DNA of 64,000 nucleotides from NCBI GenBank assembly GCA_037349315.1, contig JBAIAC010000006.1:54618501-54682500 (forward strand), in the 5' to 3' direction. A program made the translations under genes and the position numbers. Origin of the DNA: Chelydra serpentina (lineage: Eukaryota > Chordata > Testudines > Chelydridae). The notes beneath the pieces are model-generated. The model was given only the letters and a program-made list of their open reading frames with translations, did not search any database and was not told where the DNA came from. How positions within the stretch are numbered: position 1 is the first letter of the stretch; each line of letters begins with the position of its first letter. This document shows, piece by piece, positions 25,390 to 34,949 of this stretch.

Positions 25390-25690
25390 ATAGGCACTGA
25401 CTTTTGTCGGCGCCGGTGGGTGCTCGTGCCCCCGGCCCTGCCCCCATTCCACCCCTTCCCCAAATCCCCCTCCCCCCCCTCCTCCCTGGGCACGCTTTAT
25501 TTCCCCTCCACCCCCCACCCAGGCTTGCAAGCCTTGGAGGGAGGGGGGAGGGGAAATGCAGCACGCCCCCCCGGCAGCTCCCTGCCAGTCCCGCGCCCAG
25601 CTCAGCTTCCGGGTTCCGCTTCCAGAGGTGCGGCCTGCGAAGCCGCTTTTTTTTAGTTCACAGTCCTGCCGCCCGTCAGCTGTGGATCTT
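25390..25690. repeat. GC-rich repeat-like segment
   Basis: A C-rich block (CCCC/CCCTCC tracts) embedded in AT-rich intron, preceded by AGGCACTGACTTTTG. Reading frames through it are proline- or glycine-rich on both strands and look artificial. Probably a fragment of a GC-rich reptilian transposon, but no termini were identified. Confidence 0.45.
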
Positions 25691-26692
25691 TTAATAGGCA
25701 ATACTAACATCTTAGTTTTCTGCAAAATGATTTTCAGCAAGGTTAAATTTCAGTTTGATTGAAATGTGACCTGGACACACAATATTATATATGACTGCTT
25801 GCAGCTTTTTGGAGGATAGACTTAATGCTAATCATTAACACTATCTTTGTGTAAAGTTTTTGGATGATGGTAAAATTGAGCACTCATTTATTTGGATTAT
25901 GGCTTTTCAACTTTTTCTCTAAATCTCATTGTTTATAAACAAAATATGAGGATAATGGAATTTGTATTTCTCTTCAGTCTCTAGGATTTAATACACAATT
26001 TAAGATCTCCTTGCAAGAAGTCTAGTATTCTAAACTATTTTGTTTAAAAAAATTGTGTGTTGGTAATGGATATGATTTGAGTTTATTTTAAATTTCTTCC
26101 ATTTTTAAGTAGCTACTGAATATGAGACCTACCAAGAGCATGTCCTAATTTGGTTTAATTAGTAGAAATCTAATTTCTTTGGAAAAAAGAATACCTACTT
26201 TGTTTCAAAAACGTTGGTTGAGTTATAAAAGCCCCATAACAACCATATTCCTCTGACGTTCTGTCTCTCCTTTATCTGCATACAGGAATTTTTTGGTTTT
26301 TTAAAGTGTAATACAGGCTTTTTTCTATTTTTATTGACTGCATCTTTTAATCACATTATATAGGCATTTTAGTATTTATGGAGCATGTAAACCTCTGGAC
26401 ATAAACTAGAATGTAATGTTAAAAAATATTAATCTAAGGCATATGTACTTTGTATTCTTTTGAACAAACTTAAAACAAATGTGTTCTTTAAGATCATCCA
26501 ATCACAATACATTTTTTTTCTGGTCCATGTCATTACTTTTATTCCTCAAAAATTATGAGCATCAGAAGATCTATTCTTATTCAATTTAATTTATCCTTTT
26601 GACACTTTTTGTTGATTCAGGGGTTTGTTCATTGTAGTCCTCCTTTTTTTATTTTGTTCTTACTCTTCTATTGTTGTGTTCTGTTGATACAG

Positions 26693-26910
26693 TAGTATCT
26701 AGGGGCCCCATTGTGATAGACGCTGTGCAAGCAGTAAGATAATTCCTATCCTGAAGAGCTTGAAGTCTAAAAAGAAAAGATCAGCCAAGGGTAGGAAGGG
26801 AAACGAGAGGCTAATTACTTGTCCAGGGTTGCATAGCAGGCCAATGAGAGAGCTAGTTATAAAATCTGTGTCTCCTGAATCTCAATCCAGTTGCATGTTC
26901 ACTGGACTAT
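26693..26910 (-). mobile_element. MIR-like CORE-SINE, degraded
   Basis: The minus strand has the order tRNA-like part (CAGTCC-type, near 26900), core region with AGTAATTAGCCTC near 26810, and a tail with GCACAGCGTCTATCAC and GGGGCCCCTAG near 26700-26735. The text TTACTTGTCCAGGGTTGCAT corresponds to the reverse complement of the MIR core motif for a dropped-register GTGACC..GGGCAAGT. Divergence is high, so family assignment is approximate. Confidence 0.55.
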
Positions 26911-27684
26911 ATTGAATTTATTTCTTCTATAGGTTTTGGTCTTCCAACAACCAAGGTCCTGTATGTAGCCACTCTTGCAACTTTTCACAAACTGTACCAT
27001 CTCTCTTCTTATTGCAGATCTAGGGAAGTGCAACAAAACTCTTTTTGAGGGATTGAATTCCCGTTCTTGAAAAGCAAATAAAAATGCAGTATGTGAAGGT
27101 TTTCCAATCCACAAAGATTCCAGTAATTTAATCATACTCTTCTGCCCATGGACAAATTAACATTCTGCTTACAGGATAAATTTTAGGACTTTATTTTGTC
27201 TTGGTCTCCATTTTATGTGAACTATAACTTCACAAATGCTGGGAGATCCAAAAGTTAGCATAACTTTCCCTTTGTGTAAACATTTCCTATACTAAAGCTT
27301 TCTGCATAGCATAACCATTTATAGCATAACCATCGGCATTAGGTTGGCTCCTTTTGAATATTCAAGTTTTGTTAACAGTACAATATTTTAAATTGCTGGT
27401 AACTTTATTTTATTCTCATTTCCTGTTTGTAGTTTTCTTTGTGCATTCACTTAATGTTAATCTCCAAACAAATCTAACATAATATTGCTTGCTTAGTATA
27501 ATGACCACTGTAATGTTTCTGGTTTTTTTTTGAGAGGTCTGTTTGTTTAAAAATACGAAAAAAATGTTTTTGTTTTTTTTTAAATCTGTGTAGACTGGCT
27601 TTGAGTTATAGTATGGTTTTACGAATATTTTGCTGCCATTTTTCTGTATTACAGTATACCCATATTTTTCTCCCCAACTTTTAG

Positions 27685-27748
27685 TGAGGCAAAACTGCTC
27701 AGCATAGATGAGAGTGATGGGTCCTTCAATCCCAGTGAAGAAAAGAAG
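27685..27748 (+). CDS. SENP6: SENP6 coding exon 3 (64 bp)
   Basis: The acceptor is a T-rich tract ending CTTTTAG and the donor is GTAAGT. The first base completes an Asp codon begun in exon 2, followed by 21 codons and a phase-0 end. The peptide is acidic and serine-rich (LLSIDESDGSF, then SEEKK) and corresponds to the LLSVDED-type stretch of human SENP6, which is poorly conserved. It holds no catalytic residue. The intron after it is short (1.6 kb) and contains a Penelope-like inverted repeat starting 195 bp from the donor, which could affect splicing of this exon; that effect is inference only. Confidence 0.87.
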
Positions 27749-27900
27749 GTAAGTATTTTATATATTTATCCATTAAAACACATATTAAGGTTTTAGTTTT
27801 AAACAAAGTAGTATAGTAATACCATTGAATTAAAAAGAAAAAGAAAAATGAATGTGTGTGTGGTGGTCTATGATGCACATGGCAAAAATATCTTAAGTTG

Positions 27901-28155
27901 CATTCCTTTACTAGCAGAGGGGTAGCCGTGTTAGTCTTGATCTGTAGAAGCAACAAAGGGTCCTGTGGCACCTTATAGACTAACAGAGGTATTGAAGCAT
28001 AAGCTTTCGTGGGTGAATACCCACTTCTTCGGATTCTTCTTCTTTGGCTTGCATCCGAAGAAGTGGGTATTCACCCACGAAAGCTTATGCTTCAATACCT
28101 CTGTTAGTCTATAAGGTGCCACAGGACCCTTTGTCGCTTCTACATTCCTTTACTA
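27901..28155. mobile_element. Penelope-like inverted dimer forming a 92-bp hairpin
   Basis: Two Penelope-like 3' ends sit head to head: the left copy on the minus strand (27914-28034), the right copy on the plus strand (28053-28144). The arms 27943-28034 and 28053-28144 are 92 bp and complementary at all but one position, separated by an 18-nt pyrimidine-rich loop. The insertion is flanked by a 13-bp direct repeat, CATTCCTTTACTA, at 27901-27913 and 28143-28155. The left copy keeps 29 extra bases including GGGGTAGCCGTGTTAGTCT, the usual terminal text of the family. It begins 153 bp after the donor of SENP6 exon 3. Confidence 0.92.
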
Positions 28156-28196
28156 TGTTTGTCATTCTGAATTCCAGGGGGCTTGCTTGCTGTACA

Positions 28197-28319
28197 TAGG
28201 GTGACCAGACATCAAGTGTGAAAAATCGGGACAGGGGGTGGGAGGTAATAGGAGCTTATATAAGAAAGAGACCAAAAATCAGGACTGTCCCTATAAAATC
28301 GGGACATCTGGTCACCCTA
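28197..28319. mobile_element. hAT-like MITE, 123 bp
   Basis: Inverted termini TAGGGTGACCAGACAT and ACATCTGGTCACCCTA, with flanking octamers GCTGTACA and GCTGTACC (7 of 8 identical). The interior repeats the TCGGGAC/GTCCC motif on both sides. Non-coding. It sits 41 bp from the Penelope-like insertion. Confidence 0.9.
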
Positions 28320-28476
28320 GCTGTACCGTACTATATTTTCTTTCTTCTGAGCTCTGAAACTATCAGCACTGATTACTTTTTAACTCTAGACAACTACCGG
28401 ACTAAATTATTTTTCCTTTGCAGAAAGACTGAATTTACTTCCTAATCTTTCTTGACCACATGCATGTATTTTGTGG

Positions 28477-28511
28477 TGGGGTGTGTGTGTGTGTGTATGT
28501 ATGTATGTATC
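28477..28511. repeat. (GT)n / (GTAT)n microsatellite
   Basis: About nine GT units followed by four GTAT units. Confidence 0.9.
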
Positions 28512-29372
28512 TGCCAGGGAGGAAGGGGGCGGGGGAGAAGCAGTGAAGGGTGGTTGTGTTCTTTTGCGATTTTGATGGCAGGTGCTGAAGTATTTTGTTG
28601 GAAAGAATTTTCATAATGCTTGAAAATTTCAGTTTTTGAGTAGTGGGTATGTGTAGCAAAGAAGGGCTGCCTTTCTCCCTAACAAATCACGCGAGAGATG
28701 CAACCCAGTGAATCAGACCAAATGAATGATTAAGCAAATGGCTACAAGTGATGACTCCATAGATAATGAGGAATAGGCTGTATATGGCTATAACAATACT
28801 ATTTAACTAGTAATATAGAGCAGCCATCCATTATATTTTTAAATTGATACATTTATTAAGCCTATATTAATATAAACATAACGGTAATCGAAAGGGAATA
28901 GTCCTCTATTAAGATATTTTCCAAAGTTCAAAAAGTCTCAGCAAGTGAAATGCTAGCTGGAATCCAACAAAATATAGTAGAAATGCTGATGTTATCTCAT
29001 AAAGACACCATCTTGGCAATGCAGAATAGTTTTCTTTCCTATTTATTTACATATTTCTGGGTTTAAATGGCATGTTCTCTTTTCATTTTTTGTAGTTCCT
29101 GGAATTATGCTATCAAGGTAAAACTTTAGACGAGAGTTCTGAACAGAATATTGTATGAAACATAATTTTAGTTTGAGTTGTGAGATTTTGGGGAAAACTT
29201 TGTTTGAAGACCAAGGGACAGGATTTATGTCGGAAATGGCTTTTGACTAGGTTTTAGATCTATTACAAAGGCAATGTAAATATGGATTCCAATGAGTATT
29301 CATATAAGTATTTCACAACTTAATAGTTGCATACTCTCATCAACCAAACATTTACTAATTGTCTCATTACAG
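28512..29372. other. intronic DNA between microsatellite and SENP6 exon 4
   Basis: No transposon ends recognised. It includes the acceptor tract of exon 4. Confidence 0.5.
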
Positions 29373-29515
29373 TCACTACGCTGTCGACCAGGAACTGTTG
29401 GCACCAGTGGCGAGTACATAAAAACGTATGCAAGGCGAGGCAAAACTGAAAGCTTTAGAGTTTTGAAAGGGAACTCAATTGGACTCAACATGCTGGGAAA
29501 TAGCAAGAAACTGAG
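29373..29515 (+). CDS. SENP6: SENP6 coding exon 4 (143 bp)
   Basis: The acceptor is CTCATTACAG and the donor is GTACAG, with GT at 29516. The exon starts in phase 0, reads 47 codons and ends with two bases of a Ser/Arg codon. The peptide contains [17 protein letters not shown] and [17 protein letters not shown], aligning with the SGEF..KTY.RR.K.ESF and LKGNPIGLNML segments of human SENP6. It is basic, in contrast to the two acidic exons before it. It is the longest exon in the window. Reading continues past the donor to a stop in the intron, so the exon end is set by the donor and by the frame match to exon 5. Confidence 0.92.
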
Positions 29516-30049
29516 GTACAGAATTTCCAAGTTTACTAAGTAATTGCTTAGTTAACAGTCAGTTTTATTTAAACATGATATATGAATATCACTTTAGATA
29601 CATTTTTTTTTAATTGACGAGTGAAATTATGGAAAGTACAGCAAAGATACTCAGTTTGCACTTTGCTAATCTGTACAGTTGGCAAGTTGCAAAAAAAAAG
29701 TGGTCTCTCCTTTTCAGTAAAATTTAAGAGCAGAGTGCCATAGTGAGATCTTTAAAATTTCATTACTCTTGCAAAATGTGCTACATAGCACTTACTAGTA
29801 AATGCTGAAGTCTTTCTGAACAAAATTTAACTGACCCTGGATATTCAACTGCATCTTGACTAAGTACCATTCAAGACTGCTTATACCATCACACAATCTC
29901 CCACTCATCACCCTGTGGTACGGAATGTAATCTACTCTCTCTTGGTCATAGGCTTCTGTCTCTTCCAGGCCATCTCCAGAACTAGCTGGGATGCGCCTTT
30001 ATTTTCCTTCCTATAGGACATTATATCACACAAAAACCATTTTGCACTA

Positions 30050-31232
30050 CATTAACTCGTCGCTTAACATTCTAGTTATGTTCCCGAAAAATGTGACTTG
30101 TATAAGGGCTAGTCTACACTAACCCCATAATTCGAACTAAGATACGCAACTTCAACTACGTGAATAACGTAGCTGAAGTCGAACTATCTTAGTTCGAATG
30201 AAAAAGCACTTACCCGGGGTCCACACACGGCGCGCAGGCTCCCCCGTCGACTCCGCCTACTCCGTTCGTCGAGCTGGATTACCAGCGTCGACGGCGGAGC
30301 ACTTCCTGGTTCGATTTATCGCGTCTAGACAAGACGCAATAAATCGAACCCAGAAGATCGATCCCGCGCCTCCGACAGGACGCGTGAGTATAGACGTACC
30401 CTAAGTTTTAAACAATTTAATACTGTACATAGCAATGATGATTGTGAAGCTTGGTTGAGGTGGTGAAGTTAAAGGGTGGAAGGGGGTGGGATATTTCCCA
30501 GGGAATGCCTTACTGCTAAATGATGAACTAGCTTTCGGCTGAGCCCTCAAGGGTTAACACGTTGTTAATGTAGCCTCACACTCTACAAGGCAGCACGAAT
30601 GGAGGGAGGGGAGACCACATGGCAGACAGAGACACACACCCTGAGTGTGGGGTGGGGAGAGAGAGAGACGTGCATTGCCCTTTTAAGTACGCCTACACCA
30701 CACTCTAAGTACATTGCCTTTAAAAAGATCAGGAAGTTGAGACAGCAGCTGCAGCCAGCTCTCTCCGTCCTAAGCCCTGTTGTGTCTCTCTCCTTCTCTA
30801 TGTGGAGAAGGGGTAAGTGGGGGGCAGGAGTAGGGGGGAGGGGAACACCATGACATTAGTCCCTTTCTTCCCCCCTCCCCTCCACAGCAAGCAGGAGGCT
30901 CCCGGGAGCAGCTCCAAGGCAGAGGGCAGGAGCAGCACATGGCAGTGGGGGGAGGGACAGCTGAACTGCTGACAATTGGTAGCCTGCAGGGCAGCTGTTG
31001 CACAGGGAACTTAGGGGAGCGGGAGCTGATAGAGGAGCTTGCCTGTCCATCCTGGTTCCAAGCCCCTACCAGCTAGCTGCAACGGGCTGCTCTTCCTGCA
31101 AGCAGTGGACAAAACAGGCGGCTGCCAAACAACGTTAAAAGGGAACATTGCACAACTTTAAATGAGCATGTTCCCTAATTGATCAGCAACGTAACAACGT
31201 TAACTGGGACGACTTTAAATGAGGAGTTACTG
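30050..31232 (-). mobile_element. Tigger/pogo-like element, copy 2, inverted relative to copy 1
   Basis: The right end, complement of CAGTAACTCCTCATTTAAAG, and the decayed left end CATTAACTCGTCGCTTAAC are both flanked by TA. The interior matches copy 1 (10993-12081) in reverse: AAGCTTGGTTGAGGTGG, GATGAACTAGCTTTCGGCTG and CCCTCAAGGGTTAACAC recur as reverse complements. It lacks the minisatellite and CT tract and carries a nested Harbinger-like MITE. Confidence 0.85.
30106..30401. mobile_element. Harbinger-like MITE, 296 bp, nested in the Tigger-like element
   Basis: Left end GGGCTAGTCTACACTAAC, right end AGTATAGACGTACCC, with perfect TAA duplications (30103-30105 and 30402-30404). It is a close sister of 12588-12887 in the same orientation. 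Insertion lies in the left subterminal region of Tigger copy 2, so it is younger than that copy. Confidence 0.9.
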
Positions 31233-31611
31233 TACTTCAGAGCAAGTCTTCATCAACTCTTCTCACTCTGATTCACCCTGAGCTCTAGTCTCAAAAGAAT
31301 TGTGCACAAATGCTGATATCTATGTATTTAGTGTTCCAGCGGCTCAGCACCGCTGCTGGTATTCACTGTCACTACTCCTACTCTTATTCAAGTTGTAACT
31401 GAAAGCAATAGCTATATGAAACACCAGTCACAGGAAATTCATAATATAGTTAAATTGTTTCCAATGCAGCCAGTTCCCATCCACCCCTTATGCAGGCAAA
31501 AGTTCACAAGACAGCTACATCCAGTCAATAAATAGCAATCCTATATAAAGTCAAACCAAGCATAACCTGAACCTCAGCCTTGTGTTGATAAGCAGGAAGT
31601 TATTGGTTAAT
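31233..31611. other. intronic DNA, nothing recognised
   Basis: No gene or repeat identified. Confidence 0.45.
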
Positions 31612-31857
31612 AAGTGGTAGTGTAGCCATGCTGGTCCCAGGATATGAGTGAGAGAGAGGTAGGCGAGATAGTATCTTTTATTGGACCAACTTCCGTTGGC
31701 AGAAGGGTTAAGCTTTTGAACTTCACAAAGCTCTCTTAGTCTCTGTGGAGCTCAAAAGCTAGTCCCTTCTATAAACAGAAGTTAGTCCAATAAAATCTAT
31801 TACCTCACCTTCCCTTTCTCACTCCTATCGTGGGACCAACATGGCTACACTGCCACT
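31612..31857. mobile_element. Penelope-like inverted pair, diverged
   Basis: The left half (minus orientation) starts AAGTGGTAGTGTAGCC and runs through TTTTATTGGACCAACTTC; the right half (plus orientation) has GAAGTTAGTCCAATAAAA and ends GGCTACACTGCCACTT. The outer 16 bases pair with one mismatch and arms of about 110-125 bp pair imperfectly, with the centre near 31740. Geometry is the same as at 27.9 kb: 3' ends outward, truncated 5' ends meeting. Confidence 0.8.
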
Positions 31858-33079
31858 TTTCTCTTATTAGCCACTGGAACTGCCTTATTAACTATCTTAT
31901 TACTGAGAGTCACTTCAGCTCGTGTGCATCATAGAAACATAGTGACCTTACATCCAGGGCTATCTCACGTCGTTTCCTCCCACTACTCTGTTTGCTAAAC
32001 ACGCTTGACATGGAGGAAACAAATCTGGAAATGGTCAAACCATTCTGTTTCTAGCCATACAATTTCCAACTACGTGCAGTCTGATCTGGGTCCTTGGACC
32101 AAATATAGATATAAGGAATACAAGAACTTCAGACAGAAATGAGAAACCTCCCTGTCCCCAGATAGGAAGAAGCTGCTACACTGGTCCATCCCTAAACACT
32201 CATGACCACTCCGCCCCCAGAATGTCAAAACCTATGTGAAACTAACTTCACTTGACATAAAAACTAAATGCAAACTCCACTGCTTTGATTTAGCATTTCT
32301 CCAATAGCATGCGAGTGTGCACTGCGCACAATTCAAACTCCACTCTCTCTCTCAAAAAAAAAAAAAATCTTATACAAGCAATGGAAGAGGAGTTTAAAAA
32401 CGTATTTTAATTACTGGGGAGATGCTGAAATGCTACTCTGGCCAGGGGCATATAAAAACCTAAATCCATCAGATAAACAAAGTATATTTTTTCCTGCATT
32501 TGTTTTCTTTTGCTTATTTAATTTTGCCAAGTAGCAAGTACCTTGCAATGGGTATGCCAGTTATTTAGTGAGATTCTGCACTACTTGTTCATTTCTTGGT
32601 GTAATTTTTCTGTAGTACAATAAATTAAATTACTCGGGTTTGCCTATTGGGTATTTCACTCTGAGTATTGTATATTGAGAACTATAAAATAAAAAGTCAT
32701 AGAAAGTTATTTGTTTGGAATAGGCTTTAAATAGCTATCACTTGCAATGCCAAAATCCATCACTACATTGAGGTTTAATTAAATCTCCCATATCTAAAAT
32801 GCCTCTGAACTCCATGAAGACTGACAATAGATCTATTTTCTGGCAAAACTGTGTTCCTTTAAATAACGAAAAGAGCAAGGAATGCAAAGTAATTGAAAAT
32901 GGGGTGCGTGATAATGGTGTTTTTGTTTCAATTAAATACAGGTATATTTTTAAAAACTATTTAGGATTAAAGTTGAAATGGGAAAATTATGTTAAGACCT
33001 AAAAATATGATTTATTTAATTTAAATTACTGTGTTTTAATACAAAAATAATATTCAGTGGTACATGTTAGCTGCCAAGT
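31858..33079. other. intronic AT-rich DNA, nothing recognised
   Basis: Contains a poly-A stretch at 32356-32368 and chance frames only. Confidence 0.45.
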
Positions 33080-33300
33080 TGTAAAGTCAAACCACTGAAC
33101 TGTGGAAGTCATTGGCTAATCACCTACACCCAGCATTTGCTGAAGTGCTAAACCAGCTTTTGACTGCAATAGCATCTTCTGCAGGTGTAGAGAGAATATT
33201 TTCTTCTTTTCAGTTTATTCCATTACTTCATTTGAATGTTGAGTCCATTAAAAGTTAAGAAACAAATTGGGAGTTGAAAAAGTAGGAAAGCAAGGTTTCC
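33080..33300 (+). pseudogene. hAT transposase C-terminal (dimerisation) remnant
   Basis: Frame reading through 33160-33215 gives IASSAGVERIFSSF, the conserved core of the hAT transposase C-terminal dimerisation domain, preceded by LLTA. Downstream stops interrupt the expected basic helix (ETNWELKK in place of RNRLGVEK-type text). No N-terminal transposase part was found. It is a small relic of an autonomous hAT element. Confidence 0.75.
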
Positions 33301-34651
33301 TCTTCCAATCTATGAATAAAAATTATGTCTGAGAGGATGAGATCTACAAGCTGTAAGATCTTAAAGCATATGGTGACCAGAAACAATCAGTTCAATTCAC
33401 TAACTAGAGATACCACTTCCTTTGTTTAAGAAATGTTAGTTTTAATTGCAAAATTAATTGATAAACTTTTCCATCGTATAGACTTAGCACATTTAAGAGA
33501 GTTTAATTTAGCTTAAAAAATTAGTGCTGTTTTGCACTCTTCTTATTGAATTTGAATTTACATCTAAATAGAGCTGGATAAAAATTGCAAGTAAAAAATG
33601 AATCCTCATCCAGTAAATGAGAAATGCATCAGTCACCATTTTCTAACATAATAAAAAAAGTAAAAATTAAGAACTGAACAAATGTAAGGTAAGCTATATA
33701 GTTTCTTAAATGTGCATAGATACCCTGTATCTTCTTGGTTAACAAAAAGAAGCACCAAATTTAGCGTAAGGCTATATTTAGTTGCAGCTAAATTTGTTTT
33801 AATGATTATCAACCAATGAGAATCAACCTTTCTTTAGGAAAATAAAGTACAAATGCAAAACACAGTTAAAATCACTAATTAAGGCATGAATGAAAAACAC
33901 AACTTTGGCTGCAATGAACATTTTTGGTGGTGTTGAAACTAGTACTGGTATCACTTACCTCTAACCGCTTTTCTGACTTTTATCATTTAATCTGGTTGAG
34001 AATGTGATTATCCTACAAGCAGTTAACTTCGTTTAATACTGAAGTGCAGCATCTCCTAACTTTTATATACTACATGCATCACAAGAAAGGCCAAAAATAT
34101 ATTTATTGTGTTTTATATATTATTTTGTTCTGTAGATTTACATAATTGTGACCAGTTTGTTTGTTGTGAACATTAATGTGCCCACTGATGTACAATATGA
34201 AAGGTACTCAATAATTCTTCTTTTGAGTTTTGCACATCTAATTCTCAGCAGACTGAAAAGTTTAGTCTTACAGTTAAATCACAGAATTAGCTGTGAGCAG
34301 ATGAGATTTATGAATTTCCTGAACTTGTCAGTGATAGTTTGAGACCTTGGGAAATCACTGTGCTTCAATTCCTCTTCTCCTCTCACCCTCCCACCCTCCC
34401 CCCATTTGTAAAATGAGGATAATATGACCTACCTATGTAAGGTATGGTTTTTTACATCCTCTGATGGAAAGCATTTTAAATTAATGTAGCAGTATTGTAA
34501 AGCAGTGTTTTCCTAACGTGGATGAACACCTGGCAGTGAGGAGGATTGTGCAGGTCGGGTGGGCTCTGATACCAGGTCTCAGCTTTAATTAAAAAAAAAA
34601 AGGGGGGGGGGTGGGTCTCTAGCTGTTATGGTTACAGTAATACTCGTGCAT
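33301..34651. other. intronic AT-rich DNA, nothing recognised
   Basis: No features beyond A/G runs near 34588-34612. Confidence 0.45.
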
Positions 34652-34737
34652 TATAGAATCGTAGGACTGGAAGGGACCTTGAGGGATCATCTTGTCCAGT
34701 CCCTTGCACTCATGGCAGGACTAAGTATTATTTAGAC

Positions 34738-34949
34738 CAGGGGTTCTCAAACTGGAGGTCGGAACCCCTCGGGGGGTCGTGAGGTTATTACATGGGGGGT
34801 TGTGAGCTGTCTGCTTCCACCCCAAACCTCGATTTGCTTTATAATGCTGATAAATATACAAAAAAGTGTTTTTAATTTATAAGGGGGAGTCACACTCAGA
34901 GGCTTGCTATGTGAAAGGGGTCACCAGTACAAAAGTTTGAGAACCACTG
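34738..34949. mobile_element. hAT-like MITE, 212 bp, nested in CR1
   Basis: Termini CAGGGGTTCTCAAACTGG and AGTTTGAGAACCACTG. The flanking octamers ATTTAGAC (34730-34737) and ATCTAGAC (34950-34957) differ at one base, a typical 8-bp hAT duplication. A partial inverted copy lies at 41418-41491. Confidence 0.92.

Noticed and set aside
25336..25740. Gly-rich and Pro-rich proteins on opposite strands, or a CpG island promoter
   Set aside because: The block is homopolymer-rich repeat material inside the SENP6 intron with no exon signals; CpG content is limited to short parts.
29100..29121. A possible 22-nt exon bounded by TAG and GTAAAA
   Set aside because: Exons 3 and 4 already join in phase 0; adding 22 nt would break the SENP6 frame.
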